From Lachnospiraceae bacterium (GTDB taxonomy: Bacteria; Bacillota; Clostridia; Lachnospirales; Lachnospiraceae): a stretch of DNA of 63,724 nt. The position numbers were made by a program, and so were the translations under genes. Where the stretch lies: positions 1 through 63,724 of the forward strand of contig JAGBMJ010000020.1 in NCBI GenBank assembly GCA_017634975.1, read 5' to 3'. The notes beneath the pieces were generated by a model. That model worked only from the letters and a program-made list of their open reading frames with translations, was not told where the DNA came from and made no database searches. Shown in pieces: positions 54,803 through 63,307 of the stretch; the stretch's first letter is position 1, and every line of letters starts with the position of its first letter.

Positions 54803-55119
54803 CCCTCATTCTCCGTTTCTGTTCCCAATCCGTAATACAGGATCTCATTATATCTTGCATTCGCATCTTCAGCGGCTTTCTTATCCCGCCAACGGTCGAT
54901 ATCCGAGCAGATGGCCAAAGCTTCATCCACCACCAGTTCGGTGCTTTTCGGTTTTACATTATACAGATAAGAGCACATACGGCTCATCGCCTTCGGGCTC
55001 CCCAGCATCTTTGCGATCTGCTCCCCCAGTTCTGCCGGAAAACCAAGCTGCGCCATCACTGTTACCAGATGGTCTTTCGCCCTTACCCATTCCTTCTGAC
55101 TCTCTGTCATCTGTGCCAT
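54799..55119 (-). CDS. Small helical unknown protein (106 aa)
   Basis: It starts MAQMTESQKEWVRAKDHLVT and is predicted to be almost all helical and soluble. No family was recognised. It is translationally coupled to the zinc-ribbon gene (4-nt overlap) and begins a likely three-gene operon ending with the CDF transporter. A GGAGAG-type site precedes the start. Confidence 0.7.
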   Translation of the reverse strand: MAQMTESQKEWVRAKDHLVTVMAQLGFPAELGEQIAKMLGSPKAMSRMCSYLYNVKPKSTELVVDEALAICSDIDRWRDKKAAEDANARYNEILYYGLGTETENEG

Positions 55120-55182
55120 TCTCTCCTCTTCATTAAAACATAGTCTTTATTATATCATGAAATCCCGCTTCTGCAAAAAAAC

Positions 55183-55266
55183 AGCCACAGGGACGGTTCT
55201 CCGGCTCAAAACGAGCCAGAGAACCGTCCCTGTGGCTGAAAAAAAGCCGGAGAACCGTCCCCGTGT
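55183..55266. repeat. Dispersed palindrome, copy 6 plus a half copy
   Basis: A complete element (GCCACAGGGACGGTTCTC... ...GAGAACCGTCCCTGTGGC) is followed by a second half arm AGCCGGAGAACCGTCCCCGTG. It lies between the 3' end of the first ArsA-like gene and the small helical gene. Confidence 0.88.
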
Positions 55267-55270
55267 CGGG

Positions 55271-56425
55271 TCAGGCAAAGCGGATGTTAAGATATCCGTT
55301 GGCAAATTTAGCGCCGACGATCTCCCGGTCCGTAAACTCTTCCGGTAAGGGAAATCTGCGGCTTTCGTTCCGGATCCCGACCATGATCTCGCGTCCCTGC
55401 TGCTCGAGTTCCAGTTCCTGCTTATCTGCATAGGGAAGGTAGATCCGAAGATTCGACGCATCCCTGTCCACTGCATAGATTTCTTTTCGAAACAGTACTT
55501 CATCCGGATCGGTGTCTCCGTAGATCCGATCCCCCATCTCACAAAGCACCTCCAAAGTGCAGAGTTCCTTTTTCTGCAGCTCCACATAAAACTTCGGTAC
55601 CTCGCTGAAGCTTTCCCGGATCTCCCGCAGCCCTTCGTCCTGCAGCCGGATCCATTTGCTGAAATATCCCGCCATCGCTTTCTCCGGATAGATATGATTC
55701 ACAATCACCGCATCCACATTGTAATGATACAGATACAGGCAGGTAAAATTTCTCTTTGCCTCGCTGATCACGATCTTTTCCGGAGTGGTCACCACGCGCA
55801 GACTTACTATGTCTTTGTTGAGCAGCAGTTCCTGCAGCCGCTGCATCTTATCCATCAGATACTCGATATCGTCAAATACGTTTTCTTCCGGCATGGGGAT
55901 CTTTGCGATCTTCTCTACCACCGGGCCGATGGTCGTAATACCCTTCTTTTTTACCGGCAGCACTTTGTTGATCAGATCGGACAGACGCTCCGGATATTTG
56001 AGCAGTTGCAGTGTTTCCCCTGTCGGTGCACAATCAACGATCAGGGTATCGTATTTCCCGCTTTCATAAATCTCCAGTATCTTAAACATGGAGAAGAGTT
56101 CCTCCAGCCCCGGAAAGACCAGCAGTTCTTCCACTTCGATACCGCCTTCCCCGCGGGACGTCAGCAGTTCCTTAAAATATCCTTTCAGGTTTCCCCAGCT
56201 TTTCTCGCTCTCATAGACCGTATCGATCTCCAGAGCATCCAGACGCTCTGCGATCTTTGTGGGCTCTTTTCCGATCTTTTGGTCAAAGGAATCGCCCAGG
56301 CTGTGTGCCGGATCGGTACTCATCACAAGCACCCGTTTCCCGCTCTTAGCGATCCTGCACGCCGTGGCTGCCGCCATACTCGTCTTTCCTACGCCGCCTT
56401 TTCCTGTATAGATAATGATCCTCAT
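55271..56425 (-). CDS. Get3/ArsA-like ATPase with C-terminal HSP20-like domain (paralog 1)
   Basis: A 384-residue single-NBD ATPase of the deviant Walker A class (TGKGGVGKTS, residues 7-16). Other motifs are STDPAHSLGDSF (switch I), VDCAPTGETLQLL (switch II) and VTTPEKIVISEA. The last 60 residues (NLRIYLPYADKQELELEQ ... GAKFANGYLNIRF) look like the alpha-crystallin-type domain appended to bacterial and plastid Get3 homologs. No metal-binding CxxC of eukaryotic Get3 is seen, and there are no arsenic-efflux genes, so a client-protein-handling role is more likely than arsenite transport. It forms a divergent-paralog pair with 56737-57915. Confidence 0.88.
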   Translation of the reverse strand: MRIIIYTGKGGVGKTSMAAATACRIAKSGKRVLVMSTDPAHSLGDSFDQKIGKEPTKIAERLDALEIDTVYESEKSWGNLKGYFKELLTSRGEGGIEVEELLVFPGLEELFSMFKILEIYESGKYDTLIVDCAPTGETLQLLKYPERLSDLINKVLPVKKKGITTIGPVVEKIAKIPMPEENVFDDIEYLMDKMQRLQELLLNKDIVSLRVVTTPEKIVISEAKRNFTCLYLYHYNVDAVIVNHIYPEKAMAGYFSKWIRLQDEGLREIRESFSEVPKFYVELQKKELCTLEVLCEMGDRIYGDTDPDEVLFRKEIYAVDRDASNLRIYLPYADKQELELEQQGREIMVGIRNESRRFPLPEEFTDREIVGAKFANGYLNIRFA

Positions 56426-56507
56426 AGTAATCGTCCTTTCCTAAAATAGTTGCTGTTTTTCCACTTCATCCGTCCGCCTTCCCTCAAGGGGCAGCCTCTG
56501 ATGGACT

Positions 56508-56750
56508 CTACATTATTTCTACTTTTTTTGTCTTGGCTGTTTCCCTCACATCTGTATCCTTTTCCTTATCGTGTCTATGCATTTCTGTGCATTCTGCGAT
56601 CATTGCCCGGAATTCTCCGTCGATCACTTTCAGATGCTCTCTGGTCCGCTCCGGAAAAAGCGCCAGCACCGCTTTTCTCTGATAGCCCGCTGCTTCTTTG
56701 ATCCTGCCCAGCACTTCCATACGTTTTTTCATCATCTTATTTTTCAGCAT
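56508..56750 (-). CDS. Small basic unknown protein between the two ArsA-like genes
   Basis: An 80-residue, strongly charged helical protein (MLKNKMMKKRMEVLGRIKEA start). A good GGAGGAG site lies upstream, and the start overlaps the end of the upstream ATPase gene by 14 nt, so it is translationally coupled. No family was recognised. By position it could be a partner or adaptor of the ATPases; this is inference. Confidence 0.65.
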   Translation of the reverse strand: MLKNKMMKKRMEVLGRIKEAAGYQRKAVLALFPERTREHLKVIDGEFRAMIAECTEMHRHDKEKDTDVRETAKTKKVEIM

Positions 56751-57915
56751 CGTCGTTCTCCTCCTTCGCAAATGTCACTTGTAATACACCATCCTCAAAC
56801 TTTGCTCCCGATACCGCATAGGTTCGCAGTGCATTCGGAAGCGGGATATTCCGTTTGAAGTTTCCCATTTTGATCACCACATCCGTTGTTCCCTGATACA
56901 GATCGATCTCCGCCTTCTCAGCTCCCGGAAGATGAATGTCCAGCTGATAACCATCCTCCGTTGCCTTGAAGTATTCCCTCTGCGTCAGAACCTTTGATGC
57001 AAACACATCCTTATCCTTCAGCACATCCTCTACGATCCGTCGTATATTGGCTTCCCCTACCAGTTCCTCGTCGTACCAGGGGATCTCGTAGACCGGAAGC
57101 GCTGCGAAGCTTTCCCTCAGGCTTTCAATATAGCCCCTCTGCAGCCCCAGCCACTGGTCAAAGAACTCATTGCCGATGTCCTGCGGCAGAATGCGGTTGA
57201 TATAGAGCGCATCCACATTAAAGTTGTACAGATTCATATACATATAGTTCCGTTTCGTTTCTTCCACCACCATCTTTTCCGGTGTGGTTACGATCCGTAC
57301 ACTGGTAATCTCCCGGTCTTTGAGCATCTCCTGCAGATCCATCAGCTTCACGAACATCCTCTCGATCTCGTTCATGGCTTCCTTGTTCGGCATATCCACC
57401 GAGAAGAGTTTCTGCGAAAACGGTGCCAGAAGTCTTACGCCCACCTTACCGATCGGAAAGAATTTCTCCATATACCAGGAGAGCAGTTCCGGAAATTTTA
57501 ACAGCGATAGCGTTTCTCCGGTCGGTGCACAGTCCACGATCATCCTCTCGTAAGTCTTACTTTTGTAGATCTCTGCGATCTTAAGCAATGAAAACAGTTC
57601 CTCCATGCCCGGGATCATTCCCATCGCTTCGGAGTCATCGACCATCTGTAATAACTTCTTCACATAATCCATATATTCCGAGAAGTCATTTTTCATCGCA
57701 TATGTCGGATCGATCTCATAGATATCCAGATCCTTGCGGACGGTTAAGATCTCTTTTCCCGGCTTTACCCCGAAGATATCTCCCAGGTTATGTGCCATAT
57801 CCGTACTCACCAGCAAAGTCTTCTTTCCTTCCTCTGCGCTCTTAAGTGCATGTGCTGCTGCCACACTGCTTTTTCCTACGCCGCCTTTTCCTGTAAAAAT
57901 ATAGATCCTGTTCAT
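56737..57915 (-). CDS. Get3/ArsA-like ATPase with C-terminal HSP20-like domain (paralog 2)
   Basis: A 392-residue paralog of the 55271-56425 product with identical layout: TGKGGVGKSS (residues 7-16), STDMAHNLGDIF, VDCAPTGETLSLLKF, and a C-terminal crystallin-like segment (YQLDIHLPGAEKAEIDLYQG ... SGAKFEDGVLQVTF). It is the first ATPase of the MarR-led operon. Two distinct paralogs suggest an obligate heterodimer, in contrast to Get3 homodimers. The charged tail EENDDAEK overlaps the next gene. Confidence 0.88.
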   Translation of the reverse strand: MNRIYIFTGKGGVGKSSVAAAHALKSAEEGKKTLLVSTDMAHNLGDIFGVKPGKEILTVRKDLDIYEIDPTYAMKNDFSEYMDYVKKLLQMVDDSEAMGMIPGMEELFSLLKIAEIYKSKTYERMIVDCAPTGETLSLLKFPELLSWYMEKFFPIGKVGVRLLAPFSQKLFSVDMPNKEAMNEIERMFVKLMDLQEMLKDREITSVRIVTTPEKMVVEETKRNYMYMNLYNFNVDALYINRILPQDIGNEFFDQWLGLQRGYIESLRESFAALPVYEIPWYDEELVGEANIRRIVEDVLKDKDVFASKVLTQREYFKATEDGYQLDIHLPGAEKAEIDLYQGTTDVVIKMGNFKRNIPLPNALRTYAVSGAKFEDGVLQVTFAKEENDDAEK

Positions 57916-57953
57916 AGCATTCTCCTTTATATAGTTCCGTTTGCGAATAGTTC

Positions 57954-58004
57954 CGTGTTCGAAGTATTTGGGCGATCTTTTGGGCAGCGCATCCGCTGCC
58001 CTGT
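57954..58004. repeat. Hairpin and TTCGAAGTATT element between marR and the ATPase gene
   Basis: It contains TTCGAAGTATT (57959-57969), matching sequence at the marR promoter and in the trp leader palindrome, and a perfect GGGCAGCG-CATC-CGCTGCCC hairpin (57983-58002). There is no T-run, so it is not a clear terminator. It may be a second MarR site or only a repeat fragment. Confidence 0.4.
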
Positions 58005-58012
58005 TGCCTTTG

Positions 58013-58510
58013 TTATTCGATCACGATCTTCCGTACTTTCTTTTGCGGTTCTTCTTTCTTCCGCTCCTCCTTTAAGACTCTCTTCGCCTTCTCGATCATC
58101 TTAAAGAACAGCTGCACCTCTTCTTCCGTCATCTCACTGAAGATCTTCCCGCCGTACCGGAGCAGTTCCCCCATCAGTTTCTGAAACTGGCGGCTGCCCT
58201 TCGCGCTGAAGCGGATCAGAACCACTCTCTTATCTTCTGCCGATCTGGTACGCTCCACCAGACCGTTCTTTTCCAGCCTGCCGATCATCCCGGTTGCCGT
58301 ATTGAGCGGTACATGAATATACTCGGCGATCTCCGTCATATTCACTTCCTTCTTCAGGTACAGCAGCCAAAAGATCAGGATCTCGTTTTTCGAGCAGTTC
58401 AAAAAGATATTCTCCCAGATCTCCGAGGATAGCAGTTCCTTGACCTCGTCAACATACCGTATCATCATTTCAAAAATATCTTTTGGTATACCGTACTCTT
58501 CCAGTTCCAT
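58013..58510 (-). CDS. MarR-family regulator
   Basis: A 165-residue winged-helix regulator: MTEIAEYIHVPLNTATGMIGRLEKNGLVER is the recognition region and EDKRVVLIRFSAKG the wing. It heads the operon with the two Get3/ArsA-like ATPases and is likely an autorepressor. Copies of TACTTCG flank the -10 of its promoter. The signal is unknown. Confidence 0.9.
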   Translation of the reverse strand: MELEEYGIPKDIFEMMIRYVDEVKELLSSEIWENIFLNCSKNEILIFWLLYLKKEVNMTEIAEYIHVPLNTATGMIGRLEKNGLVERTRSAEDKRVVLIRFSAKGSRQFQKLMGELLRYGGKIFSEMTEEEVQLFFKMIEKAKRVLKEERKKEEPQKKVRKIVIE

Positions 58511-58552
58511 ATTCCGGCTTCTCCATTTTATTTCTTTCTTCGAAGTAATTTA

Positions 58553-58581
58553 ATTCTACACCCGAAGTATTTTTCTGTCAA
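58553..58581 (-). promoter_or_regulatory. Promoter of the marR-ATPase operon with repeated TACTTCG sites
   Basis: Minus strand -35 TTGACA (58576-58581), 17-nt spacer, -10 TAGAAT (58553-58558). TACTTCG occurs once inside the spacer and once just downstream of the -10 (within CTTCGAAG). These are plausible MarR half-sites. Confidence 0.75.
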
Positions 58582-58591
58582 GCAGATTTGT

Positions 58592-58650
58592 GAGGACAGC
58601 GGGGACTGAGGACAACAGGACCGTCCCCGTGTCCTCTCCCCTGTCCCCGT
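58592..58650. repeat. Diverged GC-rich palindrome related to the dispersed family
   Basis: GAGGACAGCGGGGACTGAGGAC and GTCCCCGTGTCCTC arms. It shares GGGGAC/GTCCCCGTG with the other copies but lacks the TTCTCCGGC core, so it may be a different subfamily. Confidence 0.6.
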
Positions 58651-58700
58651 TTATGCATTTTTACTCATATTTTCTATAGATTCTATGCAAGTTGACAACT

Positions 58701-58729
58701 TTGCCGAAATCCTTATTTTATAGTATAAT
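58701..58729 (+). promoter_or_regulatory. Promoter of the GGDEF gene
   Basis: Plus strand -35 TTGCCG (58701-58706), 17-nt spacer, -10 TATAAT (58724-58729). Transcription starts near 58737. This rules out the in-frame ATG at 58732 and supports translation from 58777. Confidence 0.75.
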
Positions 58730-58776
58730 GTATGTGTATTTTTTGTTCTTTATATGATGATCGGGGGCATACATTT

Positions 58777-60183
58777 ATGACAGATTTTCAATCAATGATA
58801 GATCATATGGGAGCTATGAGCTGTGTGGTTTCTGTGGAAACACTGGAGGACGGCCGCACGGGCAAATTTCGCATCGTTGCCGGAAACAAGGCTTATGTGG
58901 ATTCGATCGAGCATCCTGCTCCGGGTACGGAAATACTCACAAACAAATTCACCCCGAATTCCGAGTATACCGATTATCTCACGCGGGATTTGAATTTTGA
59001 AGACGCCTGCTATCAGGCAGCCGTTCTGAAAAAATGTCTCCACTCCTATGCCCATCCGAACCGGATGCCCTTATGGTTCAACATGTCTTTCCTGCCGGTC
59101 TTTCCCGACGAGGGCAATCTGCACTATTGTATCTATATGATGGAGATCAATCAGACTGCCGATTCGAGAAATCTGTCTACAATCTCCGGCGATCTGGCTT
59201 CGGCTATTCTCGAGACCAGCATCAAACTGCGCGGTACCACGGATTTTCCCGAGGCTATGAAAGAAGTGATCGGGGATATCCGGGATCTCTGCGATGCCGA
59301 ACATTGCTGTATCCTGCTGGTGGATGACGTCAAAAAAGAGCTCACCGTATTCTGTGAAGCCTTTTCCGCTTTTACCGATCTCCTTCCGATGGCGCATTAT
59401 GTAAATCCGGAGTTTTATGATCTCGTACAGACCTGGGACGCAACGATCGCCGGCAGCAACTGCCTGATCGCAAAAAATGAAGCCGATATGGAAGTCGTAA
59501 AAGAACGTAATCCGGTCTGGTATGCGTCTCTGACAGCCGCCGGTGCAGAGAATATCGTTCTCTTTCCGTTAAAATCACAGGAACGTCTGCTCGGTTATAT
59601 CTGGGCGATCAATTTCGATACCGAAAAAGCAACTGAGATCAAAGAGACTCTGGAACTGGCCACTCTTGTCCTGGGGGCTGAACTTGGCAATTATCTTCTG
59701 GTCGACCGTCTGAAAGTATTAAGCTCCAGAGATATGCTGACCGGTGTGATGAACCGAAACGAAATGAATAATTTTGTGGATGGGATCTGCGAAGGCAGTG
59801 CCGACGATACGGATTCGGTCGGCGTAATCTTTGCCGATCTGAACGGCTTAAAGGAAGTCAATGATCTCCTGGGTCATTCCACCGGTGATGTTTTGCTCAA
59901 GGATGCAGCCAAAGCTCTTCGCAGCGTCTTTAATGAAGAGAATATCTATCGTGCCGGCGGTGATGAATTTTCGATCATCGTACTCGGTATGACCGAAGAG
60001 GATATCAAGGAAAAGATCCAGACGATCCGTACCGCTTCCGAGGATTACGATCTGGTTTCCTTTGCTCTCGGCGGAGCCTCCGTAGACAATGCCAGAGATA
60101 TCCGTAAGGCTCTGCGCAAAGCCGATGAGCGCATGTACGAAGATAAAGCCAGATACTATGAAACCCACAAAAAATACCGGTAA
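58777..60183 (+). CDS. GAF-GGDEF diguanylate cyclase
   Basis: A 468-residue soluble signalling protein. The N-terminal region (about residues 1-125) is a possible PAS-like domain. A GAF-like domain follows (about 150-295, LCDAEHCCILLVDDVKKELTVF). The C-terminal GGDEF domain starts at DMLTGVMNRNEMN and has the intact active-site motif YRAGGDEFSIIV. The inhibitory RxxD site is missing at its usual place ahead of GGDEF, so product feedback is not expected there. It should make cyclic di-GMP. The start is the ATG after CGGGGG. It is monocistronic and one of only two plus-strand intact genes in this window. Confidence 0.88.
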   Translation: MTDFQSMIDHMGAMSCVVSVETLEDGRTGKFRIVAGNKAYVDSIEHPAPGTEILTNKFTPNSEYTDYLTRDLNFEDACYQAAVLKKCLHSYAHPNRMPLWFNMSFLPVFPDEGNLHYCIYMMEINQTADSRNLSTISGDLASAILETSIKLRGTTDFPEAMKEVIGDIRDLCDAEHCCILLVDDVKKELTVFCEAFSAFTDLLPMAHYVNPEFYDLVQTWDATIAGSNCLIAKNEADMEVVKERNPVWYASLTAAGAENIVLFPLKSQERLLGYIWAINFDTEKATEIKETLELATLVLGAELGNYLLVDRLKVLSSRDMLTGVMNRNEMNNFVDGICEGSADDTDSVGVIFADLNGLKEVNDLLGHSTGDVLLKDAAKALRSVFNEENIYRAGGDEFSIIVLGMTEEDIKEKIQTIRTASEDYDLVSFALGGASVDNARDIRKALRKADERMYEDKARYYETHKKYR

Positions 60184-60232
60184 TGGGTTCAGCACTTTTG
60201 CAATACCATTACCGTAAAGATGTACGACCGTA

Positions 60233-62500
60233 TCAGGATATGGTCGTTATCTCATATTCGCCTCTTTCGTAACCGTACCCGTCTCCGGCATCACGGTAAA
60301 ACGCATACGGTCTTGCTTTCCCCGGGAATTGTTTTACGGTATAAGCATCCCCCTGTTCTTCCGTAGAGCGCGCTGCGTCCGCCAGCGGGATCACGCTGCC
60401 CTCTCTGGCAAATACCGGGATCGTATCTAACGGTGCCGCGATCTTATGCGTACTTCCGCCGGCATATTTTTCCCCGGTATAGAAATCGTACCAGTCACAG
60501 CCTGCCGGGAAATAAACCATCCTGGATGCGTCCGTATCGTTCCTCGGTGTTCCATCCGGTTCATAATACATCGGCCCGGTAACCGGACATACCATCAAGG
60601 ACTCACCGAACATGAACTGATCCGTAAGCTCCCATGTATTCTTATCTTCCGTAAAGTCAAATGCCAGCCAGCGGATCAGCGACTGATCGTTCTGCCATAC
60701 CTTCCCGGCCTCCGAATAGATATATGGCATCAGCTGATAACGCAGTCGGTTTGCTTTCCTCAGCGCCTCGTAAAACTCATCTTTAAAATGCCACATCTCC
60801 CTGCGACAGTCCGTACCGTGCGCACGAAACATCGGCAAAAATGCCGCAAACTGATACCAGCGTGTGTACAGTTCGCAGTACGCTTTGGAATCCGTCGCTT
60901 CGGCATATTCCCCATTCCAATACCAGATGCTGCCGGGCTTTACAAAAAACGCTCCGATATCCATCGTCCAAAAAGGCAGACCGCTGGCGGAAAAATGCAG
61001 GCCGATCGCGATCTGATCCTTCAGGGTCTCCCATGAGGCTGCGGTATCTCCGGACCACATGACCGTCCCGTAGCGTTGCTGCCCGGTATAGGCGCTTCTG
61101 GTCAGATTGCATACGCGCTTCTCCTGCGTCTCCTTCATCGCTTCCCGCTGGTTCTCCCAGATCCCCTGCGCATGATAAAGTGCAAAGCTGTTGCTGTATT
61201 CATACGGAAGACGCAGTCCCGCTTCTTTTAAATATTCCTGCCAGTTCTGTCCTTCCTCCGGCCTTATCGCGTGTCCCCATTCCGGGGTGAAGGGTTCACT
61301 GCTGTCGCACCACCACGCATCCGTCCCATAGGAAAAATGCGTCCGCTTGAGCTGTGCAAAATACAGATCTCTTGCTTCCTTCTTCAGCGCATCATATACA
61401 CCACAGCCCGGCAGCAATAATTTCTGCTCTGCAAATTCCCGGTAGTTCTCCGTCTCCTGTCCCATATTCGGCCAGATGGAGATCATAAAGTGCACATGCT
61501 CTTTGTGCAGCTGATCGATCATCGCTTTCGGATCCGGAAACCGCTTTTCATCATAGGATTTCTGCCCCCACTGGTTCTCTCCCCAGCTGAGCCAGTCCAG
61601 CACGATGCAGTCCATGCCAAGCCCCAGTTTCCGCGATGTTTCTACCGTCTTGAGGATCTCTTCCTGCGATTCATAACGTTCCTGCGACTGTACATAACCA
61701 AAGGCCCACTTCGGAAGCAGCGCGGCTTTCCCGGTCAGCAGGCGATATCCTTTGATCACGGTATTCATATCCCCGGCAATAAAGTACTGATCCAGCTCCT
61801 GATCCGCTTCCAGATACAGATAGGCACCCTTTGGATCGTCATGAAAGATCATCGGTGCATAGGTATCAGTAAGTATTCCATACCCATTGGTCGATACAAA
61901 CATAGGGATCGCGATCTTTCGGTTGGCCTGCTGCAGATACAGGTTCTGTCCACGCAGTGACGCACAGCCCTTCTCCTGCTGACCAAGTCCGTAGATTGCC
62001 TCGTCTCCAAAGGTAAAATGCGTACGGATATGATAGCTCTTCCCGGTAAATACTTTCAGTGGTTCCTCGATCACATCCTTCTTTCCGTCAGCCGTCTGAA
62101 TCTGTTTCGTCTTCTGCTCCACATCTGCCAGATGATAGCTGTCAAAAGCTTCAAACTCCACCGGCTGTATTGCGTCCTGCGCAAAGAGCAGATGGTCGTT
62201 TCGGTCATAAAAGCGAAGCGCACCGGTTCCCCGGTTTATTTGTATTTTTAATTCCGGCAGCGTGAGGACCACACTGTCTTCTGTTTCACTATATTCCCAT
62301 CCGGAAAAATCCCCATGATATACAACGCCCGGTTTTTCTTTTTGTGAAAATGCTTCCGCTACCCGGTATCGTATCCGCACGATGGATTCCGTTTTCGGCT
62401 CCAAACATAAAATCCCATATTCCGAATACAGATACAGCCCTTCCTCTTTTCTTTCGATCCTCCGGATCCTTCTGCTCTTTGGTGCCATTGCAGTCAGCAT
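60233..62500 (-). CDS. GH31 alpha-glycosidase (alpha-xylosidase/alpha-glucosidase)
   Basis: A 755-residue cytoplasmic enzyme with no signal peptide. The GH31 barrel shows MDCIVLDWLSWG, the nucleophile Asp in DAWWCDSSEP, and the acid/base region TVMWSGDTAASWETL, followed by GLPFWTMDIGAFF and WYQFAAFLPMFRAHG. Beta-sandwich domains lie on both sides. WCDSSEP at the nucleophile differs from the WxDMNE of maltases and resembles alpha-xylosidase-like members, so substrates may be xyloglucan or isoprimeverose fragments. Specificity is uncertain. A GGGGGGAG site precedes the ATG. Confidence 0.92.
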   Translation of the reverse strand: MLTAMAPKSRRIRRIERKEEGLYLYSEYGILCLEPKTESIVRIRYRVAEAFSQKEKPGVVYHGDFSGWEYSETEDSVVLTLPELKIQINRGTGALRFYDRNDHLLFAQDAIQPVEFEAFDSYHLADVEQKTKQIQTADGKKDVIEEPLKVFTGKSYHIRTHFTFGDEAIYGLGQQEKGCASLRGQNLYLQQANRKIAIPMFVSTNGYGILTDTYAPMIFHDDPKGAYLYLEADQELDQYFIAGDMNTVIKGYRLLTGKAALLPKWAFGYVQSQERYESQEEILKTVETSRKLGLGMDCIVLDWLSWGENQWGQKSYDEKRFPDPKAMIDQLHKEHVHFMISIWPNMGQETENYREFAEQKLLLPGCGVYDALKKEARDLYFAQLKRTHFSYGTDAWWCDSSEPFTPEWGHAIRPEEGQNWQEYLKEAGLRLPYEYSNSFALYHAQGIWENQREAMKETQEKRVCNLTRSAYTGQQRYGTVMWSGDTAASWETLKDQIAIGLHFSASGLPFWTMDIGAFFVKPGSIWYWNGEYAEATDSKAYCELYTRWYQFAAFLPMFRAHGTDCRREMWHFKDEFYEALRKANRLRYQLMPYIYSEAGKVWQNDQSLIRWLAFDFTEDKNTWELTDQFMFGESLMVCPVTGPMYYEPDGTPRNDTDASRMVYFPAGCDWYDFYTGEKYAGGSTHKIAAPLDTIPVFAREGSVIPLADAARSTEEQGDAYTVKQFPGKARPYAFYRDAGDGYGYERGEYEITTIS

Positions 62501-62557
62501 CACTTCTCCCCCCTTTCTTCTCTTTGCTTCGGATCCTTCATGATCTTTACAAGGATC

Positions 62558-63238
62558 TCATTTGGTATGGTTCTGGCGAATGCCCCCGGCCCTGCCAGAT
62601 ATACCCAAAATTTCTTCCGCAAGTCTTACGGTCTCTTCCTGCATTCGATTCTCATCACGATAGATCACCGGGAAGCCGGAGTTTTCCAGTTCATCATAGC
62701 ATTCTTTGCTGCAGATCCTTGTGAGTATCTCCCGATAGTTATCCAGCGCCGCCTGCGGATCCGGTTCTTCCAACATAAGCTGATACAAAAACTGTTTTTC
62801 AGGATCCGGCCGGTCAAAGAACCGGTGTATGGATATCTCCGGATCCGAAAGCAGTACCAGCACATGTTTCGTATCCGAGATCTTATGCAATGTTTCGATA
62901 GAGATATTGGTATCCACAAAGATTTTTTTCTCTTGATTCTCCGGTTTCGCCAACAATTCTTCCAGGATCTGCAACTCCACGATCTCACATTCTTTCTTGG
63001 TATTATTCAACCAAGTCACATATTCCTCCGGCGTCCTTCGGATGAACTCATGCCAATCCTGCAGATCCCTGGTATATGTCAGTCCCGGAAATACTTTGCT
63101 ATCCAGTTCCGGCAGTTTCTCATCGTGATAATTTTCTTCCAGAGCAATCCCATTGTGTTTCTTCGCTAAATTCTTAACAATCGTTGACTTTCCCGCATAG
63201 GAAGTCCCTATTACAAAATATACATTTTTCAGATTCAT
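62558..63238 (-). CDS. P-loop kinase/AAA-like protein
   Basis: A 226-residue soluble protein with an N-terminal Walker A (VYFVIGTSYAGKST, residues 6-19), a Walker-B-like KIFVDTNIS near residue 107, and a C-terminal helical region with arginine HRFFDRPD that could be a lid. It resembles nucleoside or shikimate-type small-molecule kinases in size, but I cannot assign the substrate. It lies 57 nt upstream of the GH31 gene; whether they are co-transcribed is unclear. Confidence 0.75.
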   Translation of the reverse strand: MNLKNVYFVIGTSYAGKSTIVKNLAKKHNGIALEENYHDEKLPELDSKVFPGLTYTRDLQDWHEFIRRTPEEYVTWLNNTKKECEIVELQILEELLAKPENQEKKIFVDTNISIETLHKISDTKHVLVLLSDPEISIHRFFDRPDPEKQFLYQLMLEEPDPQAALDNYREILTRICSKECYDELENSGFPVIYRDENRMQEETVRLAEEILGISGRAGGIRQNHTK

Positions 63239-63307
63239 GTTCTTTTCCTATTCTACGGTAAACTCCGTCCATTCAATCTTGTTATACTGCATGACATCAT
63301 CCGAAAA

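Noticed and set aside
55271-57915. Arsenite-efflux (ars) operon
   Set aside because: There is no ArsB, ArsR, ArsD or ArsC, and the ATPases have single domains with HSP20-like tails, fitting the Get3-like branch.
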